A stretch of 13,698 bases of DNA, from the NCBI GenBank assembly GCA_023264915.1, contig JAHFUU010000009.1, positions 1 through 13,698 on the forward strand, given 5' to 3'. Below, piece after piece: positions 7,050 through 13,698 of this stretch; the first letter of the stretch is position 1; each line of letters begins with the position of its first letter. A program made the position numbers and the translations under genes. This DNA is from Microthrixaceae bacterium (GTDB lineage: Bacteria > Actinomycetota > Acidimicrobiia > Acidimicrobiales > Acidimicrobilacustridaceae). The notes beneath the pieces are model-generated. The model ran no database searches, had not been told where the DNA came from, and was given only the letters and a program-made list of their open reading frames with translations.

Positions 7050-7823
7050 TCATTGCTCAGCCGACTCCACTGCGTGGATGCCGACATCGCCGTCAAGACC
7101 CAGATCGATGCGCCCGCCAGGGAGCCGCTCATCGACCAGTTCCTCAAGGGTGTCGACATACTCGTACTCGAAGGGCATCAGGTACTCGTCGCCCTCGAAC
7201 TCGGGCCCTTCGAAGGACTTGGCGGCCTCGACGAACCGGTACAGGCGCCGAGCATCCTTGTGGCCCGGGGAGGTCTCAACACCACTCACGACGTCTACAC
7301 CCCATGGGTTGACCCGCTCGATCGCAGCACCGACATTGTCCGCGGTCAGACCGCCAGCCAGGATCAGCCGTTTGCCAAGCGCAGTCGACAGCCCTTCCAG
7401 GAGGGCCCAGTCAAAAGCCTGACCAGAACCGGGTTGGGCCGAATCAATCAGAACAGCGTCGGCCGCGTCGTACTCGGGGATCTTCTCGAGGCCGTAGTCC
7501 CCGACCGAGAACGCCTTGATGACGAACCCAACCCGCTCGCGGATCCAACGTACTTCTGCCGGTGCCTCATGCCCGTGCAGCTGCACCGCGCTCAGGCCGC
7601 ACGTGTTGGTTATCTCGACCACCCGCTGGGACGCTTCGTCGCGGAACACCCCGACGGTCATGACCTCCGCAGGCAGACGACGGTTGATGTCTCGGACGAT
7701 CGTGGGCGCAACCTGGCGCGGCGAGGGCGCGAACACGAATCCAATCGCGTCCACACCCATCGCGACAGCAAACAGCGCGTCAGATTCGTTGGTTGTCCCA
7801 CAGATCTTCACGAACATCGACAT
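7050..7823 (-). CDS. trpF: phosphoribosylanthranilate isomerase with a C-terminal extension
   Basis: The product is 257 aa. It performs the Amadori rearrangement of phosphoribosylanthranilate to CdRP, the step before TrpC. The core (~3-201) shows FVKICGTTNESDA with catalytic Cys8, GFVFAPSPRQV (28-38), VQLHGHE (80-86), AVLIDSAQPGSGQAFDW with catalytic Asp127, LAGGLTADNV (155-164) and the phosphate site VDVVSGVETSPGHKD (176-190). Family members normally stop near residue 205. This one continues for ~55 strongly acidic residues (203-257), including FEGDEYLMPFEYEY. The start is uncertain: ATG 7823 (MSMFV) or ATG 7817 (MFVK); a GTG at 7850 is less likely. A dedicated TrpF separates this organism from actinobacteria that use PriA. 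It lies 46 nt after trpC. Confidence 0.93.
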   Translation of the reverse strand: MSMFVKICGTTNESDALFAVAMGVDAIGFVFAPSPRQVAPTIVRDINRRLPAEVMTVGVFRDEASQRVVEITNTCGLSAVQLHGHEAPAEVRWIRERVGFVIKAFSVGDYGLEKIPEYDAADAVLIDSAQPGSGQAFDWALLEGLSTALGKRLILAGGLTADNVGAAIERVNPWGVDVVSGVETSPGHKDARRLYRFVEAAKSFEGPEFEGDEYLMPFEYEYVDTLEELVDERLPGGRIDLGLDGDVGIHAVESAEQ

Positions 7824-7869
7824 CGCACCGTAGCGGACCGGCCCTGGCACAGGCGATGCGAGGTGGCCG

Positions 7870-8664
7870 TCAACCAGTGGCTGCCCTCATCGCCCTGACT
7901 GCTCGCGTTGGGTCAGGATGGGTGACCAAGGCCTCGCCCACGAGCACCGCGTCAAAGCCTGCCACGGCGAGAGGCACGCAGTCCTTGGCAGAGGTGATTC
8001 CTGACTCGGCCACCGTGACGATGCCGGCGGGCATCTTGGAGGCAAGCTCGATCGCCCTCCTCGGATCGACGTCGAAGGTGACCAGGTCTCGCTGGTTCAC
8101 CCCGACAAGGGTCGCTCCCATACCGATCGCCCGATCGAGCTCCGCTTCGTCATGGACCTCCACGAGGGCATCAAGGCCGAGCTCACATGCCAGAGCGTGA
8201 AGTTCAACGAGCTCGGATTCGCCCAGCGCCGCCACGATCAACAAGACACAGTCGGCTCCCATCAACCGCGCGTCATAGACGTCGGCCGCGTGAACCGTGA
8301 AGTCCTTGCGCAGGATCGGCAACCGAGAGGCCGATCTAGCCTGGTCCAGGTCATCCGGCGATCCCCCGAAGAACCGGTGATCAGTCAGGACCGAGATGCA
8401 CGCCGCTCCGCCCGCCTCGTATGCACGCGCGATCTTGGCCACATCGATGTCGACCGCCATGTCACCCTTTGACGGTGACCGCCGCTTTATCTCCGCGATC
8501 ACCGCGACCGGGTCGCCGCGTTGGCTTGCCTGCCGCAGACCCTCGAGGAACCCTCTGGGGGGCTCGCAGCTCCGTGCCCGAGCGGAAAGCTCAGACAACG
8601 ATCTCGGATCGGCGCGGGCCGCGGACCGGTGAGCCTCGAGGATCCGGTCGAGATAGGTCGCCAT
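7870..8664 (-). CDS. trpC: indole-3-glycerol phosphate synthase
   Basis: The product is 264 aa, full length. It converts CdRP to indole-3-glycerol phosphate, the TrpA substrate. All catalytic residues known from the archaeal enzyme are present with matching spacing: E58 and K60 in AEIKRRSPSKG (57-67), K120 in LRKDF, E169 in LVEVHDEAEL, N190 in GVNQRDL, and E220 and S221 in VAESGI; VLVGEALV closes the phosphate site. The frame is open further upstream, but that part is antisense-like and overlaps the ABM gene. MATYLDRILEAHR is the normal N-terminus, so ATG 8664 was chosen. Only 7 nt separate it from the ABM gene stop, so the two are co-transcribed. Confidence 0.97.
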   Translation of the reverse strand: MATYLDRILEAHRSAARADPRSLSELSARARSCEPPRGFLEGLRQASQRGDPVAVIAEIKRRSPSKGDMAVDIDVAKIARAYEAGGAACISVLTDHRFFGGSPDDLDQARSASRLPILRKDFTVHAADVYDARLMGADCVLLIVAALGESELVELHALACELGLDALVEVHDEAELDRAIGMGATLVGVNQRDLVTFDVDPRRAIELASKMPAGIVTVAESGITSAKDCVPLAVAGFDAVLVGEALVTHPDPTRAVRAMRAATG

Positions 8665-8671
8665 CGACGGG

Positions 8672-8983
8672 TCAGACGCCGAAGCCCTTCGCGTCCGAGG
8701 GTGTAGCGAACACCATGAGCGGAGGCTCGGCCACGAGGGGCCCCAGCGCACCGAGAAGGTCTCGCATCGCATCGGAGCTCGAGTGCTCTGCCAGCGCGTC
8801 ATCGTCCCGGTAGAGCTCGAAGATCCACACGGCGTTGTCGTCACCTCGGTCGAGGTGGAACGAGTAGATCTCGGTCCCGCCCTCACCCTGAACAGCTGGC
8901 AGCATGGATCGCAAGGCGTCCAGGAGGTCATCACGCCCACCGGGGTGGGATACGAGCTTCACGAACGACGATGTCTTTGACAT
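8672..8983 (-). CDS. small ABM-domain (antibiotic biosynthesis monooxygenase / quinol monooxygenase-like) protein
   Basis: The product is 103 aa, the usual size of a one-domain ABM protein with a dimeric ferredoxin-like fold. Segments typical of the family are FVKLVSHPGGRDDLLDALR (7-25), an EIYSFHLDRGDDNAVWIFELY strand pair (38-58), and DDALAEHSSSDAMRDL (61-76) with the conserved His67 in the helix after the FELY strand. Family members include cofactor-free oxygenases acting on quinols and polyketides, haem-degrading enzymes, and proteins of unknown role; the haem-binding pattern is not evident. It stops 7 nt before trpC, so the two share a transcript. ATG 8983 is supported by a TAGCCT -10 box exactly 6 nt upstream. 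A role in tryptophan metabolism or aromatic-intermediate clearance is possible but only inferred from position. Confidence 0.82.
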   Translation of the reverse strand: MSKTSSFVKLVSHPGGRDDLLDALRSMLPAVQGEGGTEIYSFHLDRGDDNAVWIFELYRDDDALAEHSSSDAMRDLLGALGPLVAEPPLMVFATPSDAKGFGV

Positions 8984-8989
8984 GGCCGA

Positions 8990-8995
8990 AGGCTA
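8990..8995 (-). promoter_or_regulatory. predicted leaderless -10 box for the ABM-trpCFBA transcript
   Basis: On the minus strand TAGCCT (TANNNT) is followed by 6 nt (TCGGCC) and ATG 8983. No convincing -35 box lies 16-19 nt upstream. This would be the main trp operon promoter unless transcription comes from the J-domain gene 91 nt upstream. No Trp-codon-rich leader peptide or attenuator is possible on a leaderless transcript starting here. Confidence 0.55.
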
Positions 8996-9074
8996 TCGGG
9001 GCTGACAACTCCCCCAGAAAATCACCTCTACCGGGTGGATTGGCCACTGCCTGCGGCATGGACCCGTCGGCGAT

Positions 9075-9632
9075 TCAGGGTTGGACGCGGTCACGATCCG
9101 AGCGGGCGCTGTGCGCAGTGGCCACCAGCGGAGCTGCCACGAATGCCACGACAGAGCATGAAAGAGCGATGACTGCGATCGAGACGAGCGGCCGGAACGC
9201 GGTGACCAGACCGACACACCCTGAAGCTGCCGAAACCACCAACAACGACGGGCCCAGAAGCTGAAGCCATCGCGGCACGTATGCGCCATCGACTGAAGGA
9301 CCCTGCTCGGTCAGTTCGGGATCGTGCCCATCGCTGGTGTCGAAGGGCACGAAGTCAGGATTCGCCATGCCCTCCGGTGGCGGAACCTTTCGCCGGGGCC
9401 GAGAGGCGGACCTTGCCAACTCGGCGTCATAGGCCCTTCGGCGCGCCCTGTCTCCCAGAACCATCCATGCCTCGTTGATGCGCCTCATGTCGCGCTCGGC
9501 GGCGGTCTGCTGCGACGACGATCGGCCTGCATTCGCGTCAGGATGGTGAAGTCGCGCCAAGCGCAGGTACGCGCGGCGTATCTCAGCCGTCTGGGCCGAG
9601 CGACTCACCCCGAGCGCCTGATAGTGGGTCAC
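9075..9632 (-). CDS. membrane-anchored J-domain (DnaJ-like) protein
   Basis: The product is 185 aa. Residues 2-72 are a J domain, THYQALGVSR through YDAEL, with the essential HPD motif at 30-32 (ARLHHPDAN) that stimulates DnaK-type Hsp70 ATPase activity. No Gly/Phe-rich, zinc-finger or substrate domains follow, so it is a type III J protein. A linker (75-118) contains NPDFVPFD, and two hydrophobic segments (~126-147 and ~149-172) probably form a membrane hairpin that keeps the J domain in the cytosol. The open frame continues far upstream antisense to the response regulator, so a true start was needed. GTG 9632 immediately precedes the J domain and has TACGAT exactly 6 nt before it. It is divergent from the response regulator and 91 nt upstream of the ABM gene, and may be read into the trp operon. 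Confidence 0.85.
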   Translation of the reverse strand: MTHYQALGVSRSAQTAEIRRAYLRLARLHHPDANAGRSSSQQTAAERDMRRINEAWMVLGDRARRRAYDAELARSASRPRRKVPPPEGMANPDFVPFDTSDGHDPELTEQGPSVDGAYVPRWLQLLGPSLLVVSAASGCVGLVTAFRPLVSIAVIALSCSVVAFVAAPLVATAHSARSDRDRVQP

Positions 9633-9638
9633 ACGCGA

Positions 9639-9644
9639 ATCGTA
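9639..9644 (-). promoter_or_regulatory. predicted leaderless -10 box of the J-domain gene
   Basis: TACGAT on the minus strand, 6 nt (TCGCGT) before GTG 9632. A TTGGCA about 20 nt further upstream resembles a -35 box, but its spacing is long. It lies in the 99-nt divergent region shared with the response-regulator gene, which itself has no comparable hexamer next to its start. Confidence 0.55.
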
Positions 9645-9731
9645 GAGCCATGTACCCGGGATCTTGCCAACAGTCCACAGCCAGGACCACGCTCTGCGCG
9701 AGCATGGGCGGGTGAACCCAGGACTCGAGCC

Positions 9732-10409
9732 GTGACCGAGGAACCCGTCGTGGTGCTCGTGGAGGATGATCCCAACATCGCTGATCTTGTGGACATGTAC
9801 CTGCGCCAGAGTGGCTACCGCGTCTACCAGGCCACCGATGGGGAAGCCGGCTTGAGGCTCGTTCGCGACCGGCACCCCAAGCTGGTGATCCTGGATGTGG
9901 GGTTGCCCGGACCCCTGGACGGACTCGACGTGTGCCGGCAGCTCCGGTCGATTAGCGACGTCCCGATCATCATGCTGACGGCGCGGGATGGAGAGGTCGA
10001 CCGCGTCCTGGGTTTGGAGATGGGTGCGGATGACTACGTGACGAAGCCATTCTCGCCCCGCGAACTCGTCGCCCGCGTCAAGGCCATACTCAGGCGCACC
10101 GAGACGCCAAGACAAGACCTGCCTTCGGTGCTCGAAGTTGGAAGCTGCGAGGTCGACCTCTCCCGGAGAGAAGCCAGAGTTGACGGTGAGCCGGTTGTGC
10201 TGGCTGCGCGCGAGTTCGACCTGCTCGCATTCCTCGCAGGGAATCGAGGCCTGGCACTGAGTCGCCGACAACTTCTGGACGGGGTGTGGGGCCCGGACTG
10301 GATAGGCGACGAGCGCACCGTCGACGTCCACGTCCGCCAACTTCGCAAGAAGCTCGGAGAAGCCTTTCCCCTCTCGACCGTCTGGGGGGTCGGATACCGG
10401 CTCGACTGA
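9732..10409 (+). CDS. OmpR/PhoB-family response regulator
   Basis: The product is 225 aa. The receiver domain (~6-120) has the acidic pair D12 and D13, phospho-acceptor D55 in LVILDVGLPG, T83 in MLTARD and K105 in DYVTKPFSPREL. The winged-helix DNA-binding domain (~132-224) has EFDLLAFLAGNRG, LSRRQLLDGVWG, DERTVDVHVRQLRKKLG and the wing VWGVGYRLD. One extra residue (GLPGPLDGLDV) lies in the loop after the phospho-acceptor. The frame is open upstream, but conserved sequence begins at GTG 9732, which has AGGA about 9 nt before it. The histidine kinase follows after 78 nt and is its probable partner. The regulon is unknown; the divergent J-domain gene is an obvious candidate target. Confidence 0.93.
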   Translation: MTEEPVVVLVEDDPNIADLVDMYLRQSGYRVYQATDGEAGLRLVRDRHPKLVILDVGLPGPLDGLDVCRQLRSISDVPIIMLTARDGEVDRVLGLEMGADDYVTKPFSPRELVARVKAILRRTETPRQDLPSVLEVGSCEVDLSRREARVDGEPVVLAAREFDLLAFLAGNRGLALSRRQLLDGVWGPDWIGDERTVDVHVRQLRKKLGEAFPLSTVWGVGYRLD

Positions 10410-10487
10410 GGCACATAGCATTCAAGGCCGGCGGCCACCGCGCAGCGCCTCACACCTTCCTAACGGTTCTCCGGCACACTTGACGCT

Positions 10488-12254
10488 GTGAAACGCCGGT
10501 TGACCCTGTCCATCCTCGGGATCGTTGCCGCGACACTGGTCCTCGCCGGCCTCGGCACGCTGCTGCTGGCTCGAGTCGGAGCCCGCAACGCTACCGAGCT
10601 GGAGCTGCGCAGCCAGGCCGAGTCGACAGCAAAGCTCGTCGACCTGGGACAGAGCAGGTTCAGCCGCATCACCGGCGACCTCGAGCAGTACTTCTGCCGG
10701 GGCGAGACATCCACCCTGCTGAACGAAAAGCAACGCGACGCGTTCAACCGGACCAGGACGTTCGTCTGCGCGTCACCTGACCAGCTGGCCGTCACCGACG
10801 CCATTTCTCGCCTGTGCACCGAGTCGGCCGACAGGCTCGGCTTGCTCTTCGCCAGCGAGGTCAATGACAGCCGGAGGGCCTTCTGCAAGGATGCCAACCC
10901 GAAGACGCTGGCGGAGTTCCAGGACGTCTTCTGCACCGCGACCCCGAAGACCGGATTCGATGGTCGGCTGCGCGGGCAGGTCAACAACGCGAAGCAAGCC
11001 GCATGCGCACGCCGCTCCGCTGCGGCCCAGAACGGGAACCTCCAGGAGACCTTGAACAGCGAGGAGATCCTCCTCGTGAAGGTCAACGCTGACGGCACGC
11101 TGGGCGAAGGCCACCTGCCACGCGAGCTCGAGCCGATCCTCACGGAAGCTGACCGGCTCCGAAACGACGAGACGGTCAGTGGTTCAGCGGGCACCTATGT
11201 CTTCGCCGCAGCCCCCGTCAACGCTCCGGTGAACGCCGACCAGCCCGTGCAGGCGATAATCATCCAGCGACCTGCCAACCCGATCCGCAACTCGGTTCAG
11301 TGGTTCTTGATGGCGGCCGGGCTCACGCTGGCTCTGGGCGTGCTGGTCTCATGGTGGTTGGGCCGAGCACTCACGCGCCCGCTGCATCTGGCCACCGATC
11401 TCACCAAGCGGATTGCCGACGGCGATCTGTCGTCCCGGCTCCCTGAGCGTGCTCAAGGACCAGGAAGGCACTCCGAACGCGACGATCTGGACGAGCTTGC
11501 CCACTCGATCAACACGATGGCCGACAGCCTCGAACGGTCCCGCGGCCTCGAGAGGCAGTTCTTGCTGTCCGTCTCCCACGATCTGCGCACCCCACTCACT
11601 TCAATCCGGGGGTACGCCGAGGCAATCGCGGACGGTGCGGCCCCCGACCCCCGAGGTGCCGCTGCGGTGATCCTGGGAGAATCGCGACGGCTCGAGCGCC
11701 TCGTCAAAGACCTGCTCGACCTTGCGAAGCTCGAATCTCGTGGGTTCAAGCTCACGCCGGTGACTGTGGACATGACAGAGATAGCCGAGGACTCTGTCGC
11801 AGGGTTCCGTCGCGAGGTCGAGGCAGCGGGCCTTCAGATCCGATGCACCGAAGCCCCGCCAGTGCTTGCGACGGCAGACCCGGATCGGCTCCAACAGGTC
11901 ATCGCGAACCTCATCGAGAACGCCTTGCGGTTCGCCTCGACCACCATCGAGGTCACCGTCGTGGCCGACCCCGCCTGGCCCCGCATCGAGGTTGCCGACG
12001 ACGGTCCCGGCATCGCGCCCGAGGATCTGCCCCACGTGTTCGAGCGCCTGTACGTGGCGGCCCACCAGCCGAAGCGAAAAGAGACCGGCTCAGGGCTCGG
12101 CCTGGCCATAGTTCGCGAACTGGTCGAGCTCATGAACGGTTCGGTCCAAGCGGAGGCCAACCCGACAGGCGGCGCGCGGATCGTCGTCCAGCTCCCGGTA
12201 GCCCCGGCACGCGTGCCCGGCCCTCACCGGCTGGCTGCGACCCAGCAACCGTAG
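10488..12254 (+). CDS. sensor histidine kinase with a Cys-repeat extracytoplasmic sensor
   Basis: The product is 588 aa. In order: TM1 (~8-29), an extracytoplasmic sensor (~30-268), TM2 (~270-292), HAMP (~293-350), a HisKA dimerisation domain with H364 in SVSHDLRTPLTSI, and a HATPase domain with N478 in NLIENALRF, the G1 box DDGPGIAP (504-511), FERLY and the G2 box GSGLGLAI (534-541). It should autophosphorylate at His364 and pass phosphate to the regulator encoded just upstream. The sensor is unusual. Between an initial helix and a late beta-rich part (LLVKVNADG, YVFAAAPV, AIIIQRP) that resembles Cache/PAS-like sensors lies a Cys-containing region of about 110 residues with C70, C94, C110, C133, C149 and C173 in a threefold repeat of about 40 residues. 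Start GTG 10488 directly precedes MKRRLTLSILG, a good positive-then-TM N-terminus. It ends 44 nt from convergent trpE. Confidence 0.93.
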   Translation: MKRRLTLSILGIVAATLVLAGLGTLLLARVGARNATELELRSQAESTAKLVDLGQSRFSRITGDLEQYFCRGETSTLLNEKQRDAFNRTRTFVCASPDQLAVTDAISRLCTESADRLGLLFASEVNDSRRAFCKDANPKTLAEFQDVFCTATPKTGFDGRLRGQVNNAKQAACARRSAAAQNGNLQETLNSEEILLVKVNADGTLGEGHLPRELEPILTEADRLRNDETVSGSAGTYVFAAAPVNAPVNADQPVQAIIIQRPANPIRNSVQWFLMAAGLTLALGVLVSWWLGRALTRPLHLATDLTKRIADGDLSSRLPERAQGPGRHSERDDLDELAHSINTMADSLERSRGLERQFLLSVSHDLRTPLTSIRGYAEAIADGAAPDPRGAAAVILGESRRLERLVKDLLDLAKLESRGFKLTPVTVDMTEIAEDSVAGFRREVEAAGLQIRCTEAPPVLATADPDRLQQVIANLIENALRFASTTIEVTVVADPAWPRIEVADDGPGIAPEDLPHVFERLYVAAHQPKRKETGSGLGLAIVRELVELMNGSVQAEANPTGGARIVVQLPVAPARVPGPHRLAATQQP

Positions 12255-12298
12255 GGTGCGGCTCCCGCCCCACAAAGCCAATAGCCCTCCGGTCGTCC

Positions 12299-13698
12299 TC
12301 ACCGTTGCCGGGCCTGAGACTCCCTTTGCCTGCTCATGAGCCTTGCTCCAGGTACCGCCGCCAGGAGTGCCCTTGCCTTGTTGCGGCACTCCAGATCCTC
12401 GTGCTCGGCGACGCTGTCCGCGACTATTCCAGCTCCTGCCTGAACCGAGGCTTTGCCGTCAGGTGCTGCCACGAGGGTCCGTATCGCAATCGCCGTGTCG
12501 ATGTTGCCGGAGAAGTCGAGGTAGCCCACGACACCCGCGTAGGGGCCCCGCTTGGTCGGTTCGAGCTCGTCGATGATCTCCATCGCCCGAACCTTGGGCG
12601 CCCCGGACACGGTGCCTGCGGGAAGAGTCGCCCGCAAGACATCGATCGGTGTCTGTCCCTCGGCAAGCTGGCCTGACACCTGGGAGGTGAGGTGCATCAC
12701 ATGGCTGTATCGCTCCAGGGACATCATCTCCTCCACCTTCTCCGTGCCGTAGCGCACCACGCGCCCGACGTCGTTTCGAGCCAGGTCGACAAGCATCACG
12801 TGCTCGGCGATCTCCTTCGGATGCTCGGAGAGCTCAGCACCGAGCCTCCGGTCCTCCTCTTCGGTTCGTCCTCGCCCCCTCGTGCCCGCGATCGGTCGTG
12901 ATATTACCTTGCCGTCGACGAGCTTGACCATCGGTTCCGGTGAGCAGCCTGCCAGCGTGACCTGCGGCTCGCGAACGAAGTACATGTAAGGGCTGGGGTT
13001 GACTTGCCTGAGAACGCGGTAGAAGTCAAAGGGGTCCGCGCCGAGCTCGAAGTCGAAACGCTGTGAGAGAACCACCTGGAACACATCCCCCGCAAGGATG
13101 TGTTCCTTGCCAACCTCGACGGCGGCGCTGTACATGCCCTTGCCCATCGTCGAAGTGGCTTCGGGCAGCTCCACCTCTGCCGGAGGTGGCTCGACCAGGG
13201 GTTCGGTCAGGGGTGTCGCACCGTCGATGGCCAGTTGGCCGAGCCTTGACACTGCCTCGTCGTAGATGCGGTCCAGGTCGCTGCCGACCTGGTCACCGAA
13301 CACGTAAGCGTTGGAGATGAGGGTCGCACGCTGACGGAAGTGATCGAAGGCGGCCAGCTCACCGATTATCGACATGATTGCTTCGGGGTAGCCCTGGTCG
13401 TCGGTGGGTACCGACGGCAATCGCTCGACCTCGCGAACCACGTCATATCCCAGGTAGCCCATCAGCCCACCGTGGAGAGGCGGCAAGTTCTCAGAAGCAG
13501 GTGAACGGTAGACCTTCAAGACGTCCTCGAGAGCTGACAGCATTCCCTGGTCGGTGCGGATCCCATCGGGAAGCCGCCCGCCTTCGACATGGACCTGCCC
13601 ACCCGCGCAGACCAGGGTTGCAGCGGGGCGCCGCCCGACAAAGGACCACCTGCTCCATCGCTCCCCGTGCTCGACGGACTCGAGCAAGAATCCGGGCC
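12299..13698 (-). CDS. trpE: anthranilate synthase component I (N-terminus beyond the window)
   Basis: About 466 residues are visible, with the frame open through the right edge at PGFLLESVEHGERW. TrpE proteins usually have some 40-60 residues before this motif, so the true start is outside. It makes anthranilate from chorismate with ammonia from TrpG. Family motifs include the feedback-inhibition LLES, HGGLMGYLGYD, FQVVLSQRF, RPIAGTRGRGRTEEED, LVDLARNDVGRV, LPAGTVSGAPKVRAMEIIDELEP, GPYAGVVGYLDF, and the C-terminal GAGIVADSVAEHE with its metal-binding Glu residues. The LLES serine suggests the enzyme is inhibited by tryptophan. No fused glutamine amidotransferase domain follows, so TrpG is separate. 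It is convergent with the kinase and not adjacent to trpCFBA, so it needs its own promoter outside the window. Confidence 0.96.
   Translation of the reverse strand, partial: PGFLLESVEHGERWSRWSFVGRRPAATLVCAGGQVHVEGGRLPDGIRTDQGMLSALEDVLKVYRSPASENLPPLHGGLMGYLGYDVVREVERLPSVPTDDQGYPEAIMSIIGELAAFDHFRQRATLISNAYVFGDQVGSDLDRIYDEAVSRLGQLAIDGATPLTEPLVEPPPAEVELPEATSTMGKGMYSAAVEVGKEHILAGDVFQVVLSQRFDFELGADPFDFYRVLRQVNPSPYMYFVREPQVTLAGCSPEPMVKLVDGKVISRPIAGTRGRGRTEEEDRRLGAELSEHPKEIAEHVMLVDLARNDVGRVVRYGTEKVEEMMSLERYSHVMHLTSQVSGQLAEGQTPIDVLRATLPAGTVSGAPKVRAMEIIDELEPTKRGPYAGVVGYLDFSGNIDTAIAIRTLVAAPDGKASVQAGAGIVADSVAEHEDLECRNKARALLAAVPGARLMSRQRESQARQR

Noticed and set aside
8665..8940. Longer TrpC with a 92-residue N-terminal extension
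   Set aside because: The extra part overlaps the ABM gene in another frame, is Ser/Thr/Arg-rich without family similarity, and MATYLDRILEAHR is the normal TrpC start.
9633..10421. Long minus-strand open frame antisense to the response regulator, continuous with the J-domain gene
   Set aside because: The part upstream of GTG 9632 lies opposite a clear receiver and winged-helix protein and shows no conserved motifs; it is a GC-rich shadow frame.
12255..12271. Possible terminator hairpin between the kinase and trpE (GGTGCGG-ctc-CCGCCCC)
   Set aside because: The stem has a mismatch and only four solid inner pairs, with no T-tract on either strand; too weak to call.

Overview
This is a GC-rich, gene-dense bacterial window with strong G/C bias at third codon positions, GTG as well as ATG starts, and few clear Shine-Dalgarno sites. 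Four genes appear to have leaderless promoters, with a TANNNT hexamer exactly 6 nt before the start codon. These traits suggest a high-GC actinobacterium. A dedicated trpF argues against the Streptomyces/Mycobacterium type, which uses bifunctional PriA instead. An Acidimicrobiia-like lineage is a guess, not something the sequence proves.

Left part (1-4320, + strand): a probable tail of an upstream gene, then an AtuA-family protein (acyclic terpene utilisation), a membrane fatty-acid-hydroxylase/sterol-desaturase family protein, and an acyl-CoA dehydrogenase whose predicted catalytic glutamate lies at the isovaleryl/long-chain position. Together they suggest catabolism or modification of branched isoprenoid or lipid substrates. 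The 345-nt gap before the dehydrogenase holds two identical 77-bp direct repeats and several strong inverted repeats. The second repeat supplies part of the dehydrogenase's predicted -10 box.

Middle part (4389-9632, - strand): in transcription order, a membrane J-domain protein, a small ABM-fold (quinol-monooxygenase-like) protein, trpC, trpF, trpB, trpA and an unrecognised Cys-rich protein. trpB and trpA overlap by ATGA. TrpF has an unusual acidic C-terminal extension of about 55 residues. The J-domain, ABM and Cys-rich genes each carry their own predicted leaderless -10 box, so the cluster probably has several promoters.

Right part (9732-13698): an OmpR-type response regulator and its sensor histidine kinase (+ strand) are divergent from the J-domain gene and convergent with trpE. 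trpE (- strand) runs off the right edge without its N-terminus. The kinase's extracytoplasmic sensor contains six cysteines in a threefold repeat of about 40 residues, the most unusual protein feature here. trpE is separated from trpCFBA by the two-component and J-domain genes. trpD and trpG are not in the window.
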